A model generated the notes under the pieces. That model searched no databases and was not told where the DNA came from. It saw only the letters and a program-made list of their open reading frames with translations. From Proales similis (taxonomy: Eukaryota; Rotifera; Eurotatoria; Ploima; Proalidae), in the NCBI GenBank assembly GCA_019059635.1, contig JAGVRJ010000013.1, forward strand, positions 62,001 to 126,000: a stretch of DNA of 64,000 nt, read 5' to 3'. Each line of letters begins with the position of its first letter. Position 1 is the first letter of the stretch. Below are positions 1 to 12,754 of the stretch, one piece after another. The position numbers and the translations under genes were made by a program.

Positions 1-2235
1 TTTTCGGACTTGTCGTCTTTCAGGATTTGTATTTTGTAGTAAGAGTTTGTACCTTTAAGAACGTCTACCATTCCAAGGACACATGAGAATGGCTCTCCGC
101 TTTTCACTTCAGTCAGGACGTGAGCATCGTCTTCGAGCCCAGAGTCTGGATCAACCACAGCTCCACCTTTGATTTTGAGCTTAACTTTTGAGTTTCCGTC
201 GGCCGCTGATTTTGCTGACTTGAGCTCTGCCTGGTTCTTAACTTTTTCCTCCGTCAGCTTTCGACATTTTTCAATCTGGCTTCGAACACTGCCAGCCCAA
301 TCAATCAAATTATGCTTCTCAATCAGAGCCTCCACGTCTATTTTATCTGAATTCAATTGCATTAAGAAGGCTTCATCGATGATATGAACACCGTGCGATT
401 TGGCGTCTAATATCTTTTTGCTTTGCTTATCAACCTCGCCTGTGAAATATAAGATGAAAGGCGAACTTAATGCTAAATAGAGAATTTTACTTTGATTGCT
501 TATCAACGCAACAGTATTGGCCATGACGTTTGGAAGCAGCTTTCCGCCCAAGCGTTCAATACGAAGTCTCATGTCCAGCATCTTAAGACTTAATTTGCTG
601 GTCGCTGCAAATACAAGACCTTTAAGCGGCTGCTCATTATTTTGGTTTTCCTCATGCTGATGGTCTTGGCCAATATCAAACTGCTCCAAACTCTTTTCAA
701 ATATTCTCTTCCCAGGCTTGAATTTAAATTTGCACAACAGGTCGAAATCTTCCTTGAATTCTTGGGCAATTTCTAACTTCTTGGCTCTCTCAGGCTCTTG
801 CGTTTTGAATGTGCACCGAGTCCACTCGCTTAGTGAGCCAGTGCAGCTATACGACAATCCTCTGAAAACTGCAAAGTTCAATTGGCTTCTTCGCTGAGCG
901 CATGCTAAACACCTGACCTGAACACGAGAGTTCCTTTGCAGAGCTTACATGGAAGTGGAGGACCAAACAGCATAATGTCGGTCAAAACAGTTAAACACTT
1001 GGTTTCAACAACTTTCAATTTGTATACCGAATCCAAGCGACTTTTGCACTTACGTCTTCTAAACCTGTAATACCATCATACTTTAGATTTGCATGCACCA
1101 GTTCCTTCAGCACATTGTATGGTAGTTCTCTTTTAAGTTGATCTCTTAACTTCCAAAACTTTTCGGCTTGGATCTTGTTTTAAAGCACTATGAGTTGAGA
1201 GCGAGCCCTTAATTGCCATTTAAATTACTCTTAGTTGGTTTTCTTTCTGCTCTTTTTCAAGTTTCAATTTTTTAGCTTCAGGGTCGATATCATCCTCTGC
1301 TTCTTCTTTTTTAACCGTGGCCAACTTCCGTTTGCTTGCCCTTAAAAAATCCGAAAAATTAAATAGTTTCGGAAAATATGACAAGGATCAAAGCCAAGTA
1401 CACTTCTTTCAGAGCCTTGCCAACAGTCTTGACCAGCGATTTTTGTTCTTCGGCCTGCAGCTGATCGTATCCCGGAACTCTAGAAGACAATCGGTTGATT
1501 AATTTCAATCTAATGCGGCATTCAAAATTCCAAATCTTACTCATCTATATTAAAATCGAAGCCGATGTTGGAAATGTTCTCGGCAAAACAATTTATATGG
1601 TACCATCCGTCGTTTCGCTTCGAAATTCTTACAGCGTCCTAAATAGGCCTTTACTCAATCAATAGAATTGCAAACTGGGTCTTGATTTCATACCTTTTCG
1701 ATGGCCTTGCCACAATTCTGACATTTACTCCTATTAGATTTGGAATATTCTAATTTGAAATGATCAACAGTCAAGTCATCTTGGTCTTTGTCGGGTACGA
1801 CGCCCTCAATTCTATTCTTTATCTTTTGCTGATCATCCCAACTTAGAGCCAAATGATGAGAGGAAGTCTGTATGCCAAGTTGACAATACTTACCGAAGTG
1901 TTTCAAAGCCCTTGATCTGAAAGGTATTTTTGGGCAAGACTTTTTTAAAAAAACAAGCGTAGTGATACCAGTTGGGAATCTAAAGCGCAGCATCATCTAA
2001 AAGCCATTTGTTTGCCGAAAAGCAATAGTAGCTCACCTTTCCATCGAACATTGGGCTCTAGAAGAATAATGAACAAGTTAAAACACTTGTCAAGATGGTT
2101 GAAAAAGTATCCAAGAATTACTTGAACCATGATTGCAATTCGAAGGCTTGATTGGCCAATGCATGACTTGCACAGTTTACAAGCGGATCGATTACTCTTT
2201 GCGTACTCTGCCAAAAAGGTGGAATCCTCGCTCAT
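1..2235 (-). CDS. PARP1: Poly(ADP-ribose) polymerase 1, N-terminal two thirds (3' end outside window)
   Basis: Nuclear DNA-break sensor that makes poly(ADP-ribose) from NAD+. Split over several short-intron exons, it shows the PARP1 order: zinc finger 1 (EYAKSNRSACKLC, then NWYHYACFFKK and SWDDQQKIK), zinc finger 2 (EYSKSNRSKCQNC, then GWYHINCF), the PADR1/zinc finger 3 region (PCKLCKGTLVF, then YSCTG and EWTRC near 830-960), a BRCT domain (about 350-560) and the start of the WGR domain (GGAVVDPDSGLE near 150; KGTNSYYKIQIL near 20). The catalytic domain lies beyond base 1. Start chosen at MSED (2235) because it sits the same distance before EYAKS as in vertebrate PARP1; an in-frame ATG three codons earlier (2244) is possible. 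The finger cysteines and histidines visible are kept, so it looks functional. Exon borders were placed by homology. Confidence 0.93.
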
Positions 2236-2478
2236 TTTTATCACAATTCTACTCTCCTTTCAGCCGAGTCAAATGAATTTATGTCAACTAAATTGCATGA
2301 ATCGGACATGAATTTCATGTTAGAACAATCGCCTTGCCCTGCCTTCTCACTTCATATATTATAATAATAATTCGAAATCTGTTGTTCAATTTTCTTCAAC
2401 AAGTTGCTAAGAGGCAAGTTTTAGCCGCTGTCATGTGAGCTCTTTTTTATTTTTCTCTTTATTTCATTATTCACCGAC

Positions 2479-3455
2479 TTAGATGTTACAGCAACTGTTT
2501 GAATCTTTTTTACAATTGTAAGACTTGGAGTCCACTGCTTTTTGTTTGTTCTTCTTCTTGAGCTTTATTGTGCCTTTTCGCTCCATCACCGATTTCTTAA
2601 TCTCAAGATCAGACGGTAGGTTGTAATCGTAGACGAAATGCTTTTTGCAGCTGTTGCTCGCTAAAACCTGCACAGACGCGCGAAAATTAAAACATGCACA
2701 ATCGGCCCCAGTGCACTGAACTCACCAAATTCGCATCGTTGAATGTGAGTATATCGTTGGCAAGTTCCTTGAAAATCGATGGCATGTACTCGTCACACTT
2801 GGCGCTTGTCTCAAAATATTTCATTGAGTTTAAATCAGCAAACCGTTGAGCAGTCTCGGTGGAGACTTCCCGCTCCGACTCGAGGTCATTTTTATTTCCA
2901 ATCAAATACAAAATCTCCGAGTCGAGTTGCATCTTGAAACCGATCCACGATTAGAGCAAAGCTTCAAGTCGCCAAGTGAAAGAGTAGATTACGTTGTTTA
3001 GATTTCTCATCCAATATTCGACTCGAGCAAATGACTCTTTGCAAGTGATGTCAAAGACGATCACGACGCCTTTGGCGTTTCTGAAATGACTCCAAGTGAT
3101 TGTGTGGAAGCGTTCTTGTCCGGCAGTGTCCCTTAAAATTGCTCGCCTTTCAGTATGTGGGCTTTAGTCAATGCCCGATTGGCACACCAACCAAATTTGC
3201 AGTTTGAGAAAAAGAGATTCGATCAAAAAGAAAACGTTGACAAAGTCAATGCCGACCGTTGAAATGGTTCGTTCATTGAACTCTTCATTGTTCAGTCGCT
3301 TGATTATCGACGTCTTGCCTGTTTTGTTTTGAAAATTTAGTTTTCTTCGATTGGGAAGAGCGAGAGTTTCTAAAATTACCAACGCGCGATTCGCCCACTA
3401 TGATCACCTTGTATTCGATGTCAAAAAATTTTGATTTATTTTGTAGGCGGCTCAT
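2479..3455 (-). CDS. Rab-family small GTPase
   Basis: Membrane-traffic GTPase. All G-box motifs are present after splicing: P-loop GESRVGKTS (split by a 61-nt intron), effector-region TVGIDF, DTAGQERF, GNKNDL and ETSAK. The protein begins MSRLQNKSKFFDIEYKVIIV and ends in a Lys-rich tail with CCNI, a CCXX-type double prenylation signal. A 60-nt intron (2933-2992) lies just before MQLDSEILYLI. RabF-type motifs (IDF, DTAGQERF) support Rab rather than Ras or Rho, but I cannot assign a subfamily: the hypervariable tail is long and lysine-rich and no subfamily signature stands out. Downstream of ATG5 on the same strand, 730 bp apart. Confidence 0.88.
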
Positions 3456-4185
3456 GCTAATTAGAAGGCTCTGGTGCTCAAGACAGATGCTTGAGCTTCA
3501 TTTAACAGCTTTTATACGAAAATTGAATGAGTTGAAGGCAAAATACGCAAAGATGAATCAAAGCTTATGCACCTAGTTAGCAAGAGATTGCTTAAGGTAG
3601 CGTTGGCGGCTCGAGTTGCAAAGCTAGATAAGCAAAAGACGGGCGTCGAAGCCAGAAAGGCTTCGAAGGAATGCACAGCTTGCCGCAGCAAAATGATTCA
3701 ACAAAGTGGAAGGAAAACGACTCACGGAGCTGCGAGCAGAGCAAAAAATAGCGAGGGCGAAGGGCCGATAAGAGTTGGGGCCGAGCCACCAAGCACGAAG
3801 GCAATTAAAGCTAGAAAGGCGATTGAGAGCGGTAAAACTGGGACGACCGCGAGGGATTAATTGATGCACGCAAGCCGAAGAGAGTAGGGCAAAACAGGTT
3901 ATGCGTGGATGGAAAAGACTCGCTCGACGTATGTCATGGCCGCATTCGGGTACACTAAAGCCAGCCGACAGATTAAAACACGCTCGTAGATCGAATCAGG
4001 TCAGAGCACTCGAATTAACGATCGGCGCGGAGAACAAATTAATTTTTGATTCATTGCTGCTTGTCTCGTTTTAAGGTTTTATTCATTGTGAGCATAAACT
4101 CGTTTAAATTCTTGATACTTTTTTTTTTAGGTGCCCGTTATCTCAATTGCCTGTTTGTATCGCACACATTCGGACGGGTTCCGAG
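3456..4185. other. Intergenic region between ATG5 and the Rab gene
   Basis: Should hold the Rab promoter and ATG5 3' sequence (both genes are minus strand). An open frame at 3567-3860 (+) encodes a Lys/Ala/Arg-rich peptide of 97 residues with no recognisable domain; antisense frames overlap it. I see no homology, splice pattern or signal that makes it a gene. Confidence 0.5.
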
Positions 4186-5288
<1,103 letters not shown>

Positions 5289-5591
5289 CTCACTTCGCTG
5301 CTCTTAATGACAGTAAAGCGCTGCAACTCATGACCATAATTTCACGCAAATTATTCTCCAATCCTACTCAAGCGCCTTTACATAATCGACTCAGTTGATT
5401 CGACAAAATTGTCTGATCGGACAAGCTCTATCCCAATCGAGATTATCATTCAAGGTCACGAATCCAGAACACGTCTTTCCTTCAAACTAAATTTGCACTT
5501 CTATTTCTGATCAGAGGTGTTCTAATCTTTAGAGGATTGGATAATCGTCTATAAAATCGCAAGGCTGCTGCTGGTGGCATTCAAAAGAAAA

Positions 5592-6444
5592 ATGTTGCAG
5601 ATTGGTCAAAAGGTTCCTGACTTTAGCGCTGAGACAAGCGAAGGGAAATTGAATTTCCACGAATTCATTGGAAATTCGTAAGTCTCCTATGAATCTGTTT
5701 TTCGAAAGGAATTCATCATTCTGTGCAAGATGGTGTGTTTTGTTCACACATCCGAGGGATTTTACTCCAGTTTGCACCACCGAGTTGGCTCGGGCCGTTC
5801 AGCTTTACCCCGAATTTAAAAAGCGAGGCGTCAAATTGATCACTCTATCGTGTAGCTCACTGGACGAGCATGAAAATTGGATAAAAGACTTGAAAGCATT
5901 CGCCAAATTAAAAGAAGACGATCAGTTCCCATTTCCGCTGATTGCTGATCCCGAATGCAAGATTGCCAGTCAGCTCGGCCTGGTCGATCAAAGAGGAAGT
6001 CAAGCCAGTGGAAGATCTATGACCCCGCGAGCTGTAAACATTTTATTATTTAGCGCTTCTTCTGCCAAGCTTTATGTTCCAAAAACCAAAAAGTGTGTCG
6101 TAATCGGACCAGATATGGTTGTAGAGGCGGGCATCATCTACCCGGAGTCGACTGGTCGAAACTTTGAGTGAGCTGTTGCTTACTTGCTTTAAAAATAATA
6201 ACTCAAACTTAGAATCAATTTATACAGAGAAATCTTTCGGCTGATTGATTCGCTTCAATTGACCCAAAATAAAGAGATCGCCACTCCGGTCGATTGGAGA
6301 AAAGGAGATGAGGTTCTTGTGCAGCCGTGGGTCGACAAAGAACAATGCGAGAGCAAATTTCCAAAATGCCGCACAATTACCGTGCCCAGCCAAAAAGAGT
6401 ACATTCGATTCACTCCTCAGTCGCAAACTCATAGTGCAGCCTGA
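5592..6444 (+). CDS. PRDX6: Peroxiredoxin 6 (1-Cys peroxiredoxin)
   Basis: Thiol peroxidase that reduces H2O2 and lipid hydroperoxides. Four exons. Exon 1 begins MLQIGQKVPDFSAETSEG; exon 2 carries FTHPRDFTPVCTTE with the peroxidatic cysteine. After a 60-nt intron (6034-6093), CVVIGPDMVV resumes at the place of human VVFVFGPD. Another 60-nt intron follows GRNFE, and the last exon holds LRLIDSLQL, ATPVDWRKGDEV and IRFTPQ, the long C-terminal domain typical of PRDX6 rather than 2-Cys enzymes. The third intron is in frame and has no stop codon, so a plain ORF caller would read 20 spurious residues. Spliced length is about 220 residues, as in human. Tandem AATAAA signals follow within 45 bp of the stop. 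Confidence 0.95.
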
Positions 6445-6467
6445 AAGGTTGATAAGACACAAATTCC

Positions 6468-6486
6468 AATAAAGTTTTCAAATAAA
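6468..6486 (+). terminator. Polyadenylation signals of PRDX6
   Basis: Two AATAAA hexamers at 6468-6473 and 6481-6486, 24 and 37 bp after the PRDX6 stop codon. Confidence 0.7.
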
Positions 6487-6867
6487 CACTAGCAATTGGC
6501 TTCCGTTTGTTTCTTTCATTATTTATTTCAAATGAGGAAATATTCATGAAAATAAGAAGTGAAAGAAGCATAAATGAAGCTGGTCATCAACAAGCTAGAC
6601 TACATCGTTTGGAGTTGTGAACTGTGGTGCGGTTTCTCAAATTAAGTATATAAAATAAATTTAAGTAATAAATAAGTCAAAAAGACTCAGGATGAAGTTA
6701 GAAGGCCCAAGCATGTCCCTGAGCCAGCCAAATGAAGCGATCCAGGAGAAAACAATTTTCATTTGGATGTTCATTTGGGATGAGAAAACCCCATTTGTTT
6801 GTAAAATAAAAAACGCACGAATTAAAAAGGAACTTTAATGGTCTGCTAAGACATTTTTGTTGCGTGG
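6487..6867. other. Intergenic region between PRDX6 and WDR27
   Basis: AT-rich spacer with no open frame of note and no recognisable gene. Its right end runs into the WDR27 promoter with the X-box-like site at 6874-6887. Confidence 0.5.
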
Positions 6868-6873
6868 TCACTG

Positions 6874-6887
6874 GTTGCTAGGGAAAC
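6874..6887 (+). promoter_or_regulatory. X-box-like RFX site upstream of WDR27
   Basis: GTTGCTAGGGAAAC fits the nematode X-box pattern RYYNYYATRRNRAC with one mismatch. It ends 59 bp before the WDR27 start codon. Three other ciliary genes in the window carry related sites at similar distances. Confidence 0.6.
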
Positions 6888-6945
6888 GCCGGGCGGCAGT
6901 TAAATGTAGACTTGATCAACTGTCATTTCTAAAACATGAGAAAAC

Positions 6946-9900
6946 ATGGCCAGAGAGGTATTGAACATCTCGACACAAGTGGACACAGGCGAGACGACAA
7001 CCGCAGTCGGAAGAGAATACTTGGCCTTTTCTAAAGATGACTGCGATGTTGGACTAGTTGCATGCTTTGGAGATAGTCGACAGGTTTGACGGAAGGAGAA
7101 ATATATTTCCTGTATCGCAGCTCTATCTTGAAGACTAACTTTAGGTTGTTTCACTGCCTTCGCATTGCAGACGAATCAGCTGCTTGAGGTTTTCGCCTGA
7201 CTCAAGTCTTTTATGCTCCGGCTCCTCGGAGGCAATCGTCATCTGGCGAATCAGCGAAGGCAAGAACTCCTTTCGAGCACTCAATAGAAAATGCGTCGTT
7301 AAAAGCATATTAAAGGCAATTTAAGAAAACAAATTCAGCACAGCGCCGACTCAGAGCCAAAGGGATGTGCCTTTGACGAGTTTGGTATGCAAGCGCTGAT
7401 CACTTACAACGAATCGATCAAAGTGTACAGTACAACGGTGAGAACCTTGAAAGCCCTTTGAATGCCCAAATTTTTAATTTCAGTGAGAGATTAGGAGCCG
7501 AGGATTATAATGGAGCAAAAATTGCACCAAGAACTGATCGGAAGCGAGTTTTTGGGCTCCAAAAATCTGATCTCAATAAGCAGCTATGTAATGATGGTGA
7601 GCATCTAGACAAGCGTCCAAGTGAGCCTGTCTTAAAAAAAAATCAATTTCAGATGATTGACTCTGCGAGCGGAAAAGTGATCGACACTCACACCATGTGT
7701 TCGAAATTTCACTCTTTGGCCGCAGTTCGATGTCAAGAGAAAAAGCGGATGGCGGTGTGCTCGACGAATCTCGGGCACTTGCTGATCTTCGCTTGCAATG
7801 ACTTCATTCGACCACTGAAGAGGATAGAGCTGGACTCTTATTCACAGCGCGACGAATCCCTTTCGCCTCTCGGCTTTGATCTCTTCATAATCGGCTCTTG
7901 TCTGAACGAAAAGCAATGTCACTCTTTGTTGGTTTGTGCAACAAGCAGATTCGTGTATGCGTTTGAACTCGAGTCGTCTGAGCTGCTATTGATGCTTGAC
8001 ATCGATCAAATCGGTCTCGGCTTTGTACCACGATCCGTAAGCTTTGGAGTCGGACAGAGCCTGTTGGCCGCGTTCGCATCTTTGATGAGTGAGGAAGTAA
8101 AAGTGATCGATTGCGGTAAAATCAGCTCAAACCCGAGCGAACTGCAACAAGAGCCCATAATCACGATTGTGCCCAGGTATTATTTCTTTGTTTCTTTTTT
8201 ATGACACCTGAAAAACCAGATTGAGCCTCGATTTGAATAGGAATGGTCTGGCCATCAATTCGCCGCTCAAGCGAGACATCAAACCGGCGGCAAAAAACAA
8301 GATTCCGTCGATGCAAGATTTCGCCAAGTTGCCGAGCCAACGTCAAGGAGATTCGAGGTCGAATATGAAAGGCTCGATAAAGCCGCTTGTCTTCAACTCG
8401 CGCGTTAAATCCTCGGGCTACAACTGCGCTCCGAGAAAGTAGGCCACCACTTCACGGACCACGAATCTGGTCGAAACGTTCAAGTCGATTCCGCTTAGAA
8501 CGGCGTTTGCACCTCAGATAAATCCGAAAAGTGCAAGTCTATCAAATCTGAAAAAAGCGTCCAGCGCGAGCAGTTTAAAGGCGAAGAAAAGCGAGTCAAA
8601 GCAGGAGCAGTTCCAATTTCGTCTGGCAAATTCAGTTTGTAAAAGCTCAAAGATCACTAATCGGCCGATTACGATCTTGAAGTACTCGGGTAGGCACGCA
8701 ATTCAGCTCTGTGATAGAAAGAAGAAAATTGACGATGATGATCAAGATGACGGAAAAGGCCTGGCATCGGTCTCGTCCGATAACCTTGTCCAATTCTTAA
8801 GCTCGAGCAACCTAGAAAAGCCGGGAGCGAGCTTTAGTAAACACACTGACGTGATCCGTTCGGTGGACATGTCTCACGACAACAGACTGCTCGTGTCGGC
8901 AAGCGACGACAAGACGCTTAAAATCTGGTCGTTGAGGAAACCTAGCGAACTGGCCCTGGACGTTAAAGGGCTAAAGGGTTTGGGGGTAGCTCATCTCAAA
9001 TCGCTTTTAATCGCAATCAGATGATTTGAAAGTGCCAATTTCAAGACCGACGAGTTCAGGAAGCCTGTGGAAGCCGCCTGCTTTTTCTATCTGGACAAAT
9101 TCATCTTGATGGCAACTGAGGGTTCAGTCTGCCTGTGTAGCTATTTTATCGACGATGAAAAGGACCCAGTTCAACGGTACAGCAAATTTTCCTCAATGAA
9201 TTTCAAAGCCCTTTATATATGTGGTGCCTTTCGGTTTCAGGTACCTGTCGACGTCGACATGTAAATTGGTTGAGAGGATTTCGCTGAGCTTCGCTCAATC
9301 GGTTACGTCATTGGCCGTTGTGAATTCACTCTACTCGTGTAAGCTCCTATTTTCGCTGCGGCCTTCTTTCAGATCGTTTTAAAAGGCAGACAAGATGTGG
9401 CAATCAGCGGCGGCACCGATAGAACCATCGAAGTATTTGATTTGAACGCTTGTAAAAGCTGTGTGGCCATTCATGAAGCAACCGCTCGACCTCTGCATCA
9501 AATCTGCTTAAACTCGAGCGAATTCAATCAAAGCTCTTTTGACATATTTCTGACCAGTTCGGTTGGAGACGGCGTGAAGCTGTGGGATCTGAGATCGGCC
9601 AAGTGAGCGAAGCAAACATGTTAATTTTGAAATCGCTATTTTAAATAACCTCACTGAAGGTGTACTGCGGCCTTTAACGACCATTTGAATCGCTGTCTGC
9701 CAATGAAAGCGAGCTTTTCGCCTGATTCAAACTACTTGGCTGTCGGAGGTGAAGATCGATCGGTAAAGGCCTTCTACTTGCTCCTTTTGAATGTTTATCG
9801 ATTAGCAAAGCGATTGAAAGGCCTCAGTTTATGATTTGCGAAGAGGCGAAATTGTTCAAAAGTACCCGGGACTCAGTGAGAGTGCCATATCTGCTCAGTT

Positions 9901-10019
9901 TAATCCGCGCTCTTCTCAGGTAGGTTTCTTGCGACTGAGTGAAAAATCAACTTGGAACTTTGAATCTCTCTAAGCTCGTGATTGCCACCCTCGACGGAAA
10001 ACTGTACATTGCTCAATGA
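6946..10019 (+). CDS. WDR27: WD repeat protein WDR27
   Basis: Long WD40 protein. Exon 1 (from 6946) begins MAREVLNISTQVDTGETTTA and is followed by a WD repeat ending SGSSEAIVIWRIS. Family landmarks then align with human WDR27 in order: GCAFDEFGMQALITYNE; VFNSRVKSSGYNCAP (human VFHSKVRSSGYASAP); SVDMSHDNRLLVSASDDKTLK; ACFFYLDKFILMATEG; GGTDRTIEVFDLNA; HEATARPLHQIC; VGDGVKLWDLRSA; FSPDSNYLAVGGEDRS; and the end TLDGKLYIAQ. Apparent in-frame stops at 8440 (TAG) and 9022 (TGA) lie in two 60-nt introns (8439-8498, 8986-9045), so the gene is intact. A further in-frame TGA near 9835 is removed by using the acceptor before ASVYDLRRGE. Molecular function is poorly known; its promoter site and its position before BBS1 suggest a ciliary role (inference). 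Confidence 0.9.
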
Positions 10020-10054
10020 TCTCAAATAGAATTGATGGCTAATTTGACTCGAAA

Positions 10055-10060
10055 AATAAA
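10055..10060 (+). terminator. Polyadenylation signal of WDR27
   Basis: AATAAA 36 bp after the WDR27 stop codon. Confidence 0.6.
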
Positions 10061-10162
10061 CTGATTGAAAGACAGCACCCAAGAACGAGGATTTTTCGAA
10101 AAGAATATTGAGCCGTTTGTAGTTTGGGAAGGAAAGAATTGAAATGAGTGAACTATTCGCCG

Positions 10163-10175
10163 GTTGCTAGGTAAC
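10163..10175 (+). promoter_or_regulatory. X-box-like RFX site upstream of BBS1
   Basis: GTTGCTAGGTAAC, an inverted repeat with half sites GTTGCT and GGTAAC and a 1-nt spacer, fits the RFX pattern of half sites separated by 0-3 nt. It ends 84 bp before the BBS1 start codon. Confidence 0.7.
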
Positions 10176-10259
10176 CGCAGGGCATAAGTTCGATCAATTC
10201 GACATTCGGCCAGACTCTGGGATTAGTGTTGCGATTTGAGAAGATTTGAGAGATAAATA

Positions 10260-12599
10260 ATGAGCGAAGTGGATCGAACCAAGTCCAGACTGGCCGAGTA
10301 AGCGAAAAATTTCTGCCAAATAGACTTGAGCTAATCAAAAGTCGGATTTTCAAGTGACAGCGACTGGCTCAATGCCTATTACGATCCCGTGGCTGGCGTT
10401 TATACGCATTCAGACGCAATGGAGCTGTCAGACATATTTGCCGATGGTGATCACAAGTTCATTGCGGCTCACTATGCAATCGACAAGTCAGAGACAAAGC
10501 TAAAAGTGTTCAAGGGCGCGTCATTGGTCAAAGAAAGCAAACTTTTGGACATTCCAACTGCCCTGATTAGCCTTTACATGGACGAGAATCAGCCGAGAGT
10601 GCCAGGTGAGCATCTTAGTCCCTCTCAGACCTCAATTGACTTTGGAGCACAAAATCGAAATGAAGGAATTGCGGTTGCATCTGGCTCGAGCATTTACGTT
10701 TATAAAAGCCTTCGACCGAGCTTTCAATTCACTCTGCCCATGTTAGACGTGAGCGGAGTAGAGCGGGACATATGGGCCAAAGCGAAACAGGGATCGGTGG
10801 ATATTGCAACGATGCAAGACACACTTGAAGGCATTCGACGAGCTGGCCAAGTTCTGCTTAGTAATCGTTCAGTTCTGTGAGTGGCTTTCACTTTGACCGG
10901 ATGCCTTTTATGGTCAATTTTGCTCAGATTCTTGAGTTTGCCCAAGGACGAGGCGTTGCGCTTCATGGAAACTTACAAAAACGTTGAGCTAAAGCAGCAG
11001 GTAATTGGATAACTAAAAGTTTGCCGATTGGATAAAATAGACTAAATCGAACTTGAATTAAGCCCGTGATAACTTGCATTGCGAAGTTAAACAAAAGCTC
11101 GCCCGAAGAGGACGCAGTCAGCTGCCTGGTGGTAGGAACCGAGAGGGGCTCTATTCACATAGTCGACTCGCAGGCATTTACAGTTCTCACTTCGGTAGAT
11201 TTTAAAGATTTCGCTAGATGTCCGCATTTGAAAGCTAAAAGTTGATAATTGACACAGATGGAGTGTCCTCAAATACCGGTCCTCTTGAACGCAAGCGGAA
11301 TGTTCGATGTTGAATACAGAATAGTGGCCGCCTGTCGAGACGGCACAATCTACACATTCAAGAGGGGCTTCAATACTCCCAAGAGTGTGATCCCCATGGC
11401 CTCACAGGTGGTGGGAGTAGAGCGCTCCGGAAAGAACTTGATTATTGGCTGCATGGATCGAAGCTTGAACTGCTACTCGACAAAGGGAAAAAAGCTGTGG
11501 CGACTAGAGATGGAAGCGGAAATTCTAGCCATGGCCGAAATGGACTACAAAGCACGCGGCCTCCAGGCAGTGCTTGTTTCCTTGAGCAACAATCAAGTCT
11601 TGATTTACCGAGACAAGTTCATAATCAGCAAGTTTGAGGTACAAGACAGCGTAATTGGCCTGAAATTTGGCACATTTGGACGAGAGGAGGCCAACATTAT
11701 CATGACCACGAAAAGTAAGCGAGAAACCAGTGCTCTTGTGTCCGAGTCCGGATTTAACTTTCGCTCAAGACGGAGGCCTGATTGTGAAGATTTTGAAGCG
11801 AACGGCTAAACTTGTAGACAAAGATTCTCACGCCGGCCCGCCTGAAGCACAAAATCGTCGTCTTGATGTGCCGAAAAAAACAAAGCTCTACGTTGATCAG
11901 ACAGTTCGCGAGAGGGAAAACGCTGTCGGTAAGCCCAAGTCTGAAACGGAAAATGGAAAATAGAAATTTTCAATTTCGCTCGCTTGGCAGCGATGCATCA
12001 AACCTTGCAAAAGGAGCTGTTCAGATTCAGGATTAAGACAGCGCGTGAATTCCTACGTTCACTTGAGACTGCTTCCACGCCTGTTTCAACGAATCCAAAT
12101 GAGCCACTCAAACTGAACGCAACCGTAAGCAAATGCATCAAGTTCAACTGGAACCAAAGTCATTCAGGCTCTCTTTTAAGGTGCAAGGAATCGGCCCTAT
12201 GTTTAAGCTGAACTTGAACTTGCAAAACATTTCGACGAGCTCGCTTATTTTCGACCTGTTCCTCACTTTTGACTTTGACGAAAAACTTTATCAATTCAAA
12301 GATCCGCTTCTCGAAGTAAGATTTTGCATATTGACTTTTTGTGACAAGTCATTGAACAAATGCGTCCAGCTGCCGACACTCGCGCCATCTGTCGAGTATC
12401 CGTTCAGCACTTTTGTGCAATTTATTGCCCAAGAGCCAATTGCAGGAACGATAAAGGTGAGTTATCCAAACCCGCAATCATGACCATAGCAGAGCTCATT
12501 GCATTCTGAATCAAGGCGTTGGTGTGCAAGAAGGGCGCCAGTTCGCCAGTCATTACCGCAGTCATCAACATGCCGACCAGCGAGCCCGACGTATTTTGA
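10260..12599 (+). CDS. BBS1: Bardet-Biedl syndrome 1 protein, BBSome subunit
   Basis: Subunit of the BBSome, the coat that moves membrane proteins in and out of cilia with IFT trains. Starts [13 protein letters not shown], then after a 57-nt intron [20 protein letters not shown] (human WLDAHYDPMANIHT). Later landmarks match human BBS1 in order: [117 protein letters not shown], and a C-terminal adaptin-ear-like domain ([16 protein letters not shown]) ending [13 protein letters not shown]. The first part is the seven-bladed propeller that binds ARL6 in other animals. Several short introns interrupt it; the last lies before ALVCKKG. It appears full length. It follows WDR27 by 240 bp but has its own promoter site and poly(A) signal. 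Confidence 0.96.
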
Positions 12600-12629
12600 A
12601 TCTATTTTCTTTGTTCCTCCCTGAATTCG

Positions 12630-12635
12630 AATAAA
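12630..12635 (+). terminator. Polyadenylation signal of BBS1
   Basis: AATAAA 31 bp after the BBS1 stop codon. Confidence 0.65.
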
Positions 12636-12754
12636 ATTCGGAATCGAGTCCAATCAAGCCAAGCTCGAATTCAGCCAATCTTTAAGTTTAGTTGGTGAAC
12701 TCGACCGAACGAGGTGGGCTAAAATTCTCTTTATTTAGGAAGAATGTTTGGACT

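Noticed and set aside
3567-3860. 97-codon plus-strand frame upstream of the Rab gene
   Set aside because: Lys/Ala/Arg-rich composition, no domain, competing antisense frames of similar length and no splice context.
6900-7310. Minus-strand small gene between PRDX6 and WDR27 (two frames that splice)
   Set aside because: The plus strand of the same bases gives the first two WDR27 exons, with a clear WD repeat (SGSSEAIVIWRIS) and in-frame splicing to the known part. The minus frames are shadows.
8440-9024. WDR27 as a pseudogene or a case of stop-codon readthrough
   Set aside because: Both stops fall inside 60-nt GT-AG introns that restore the match to human WDR27.
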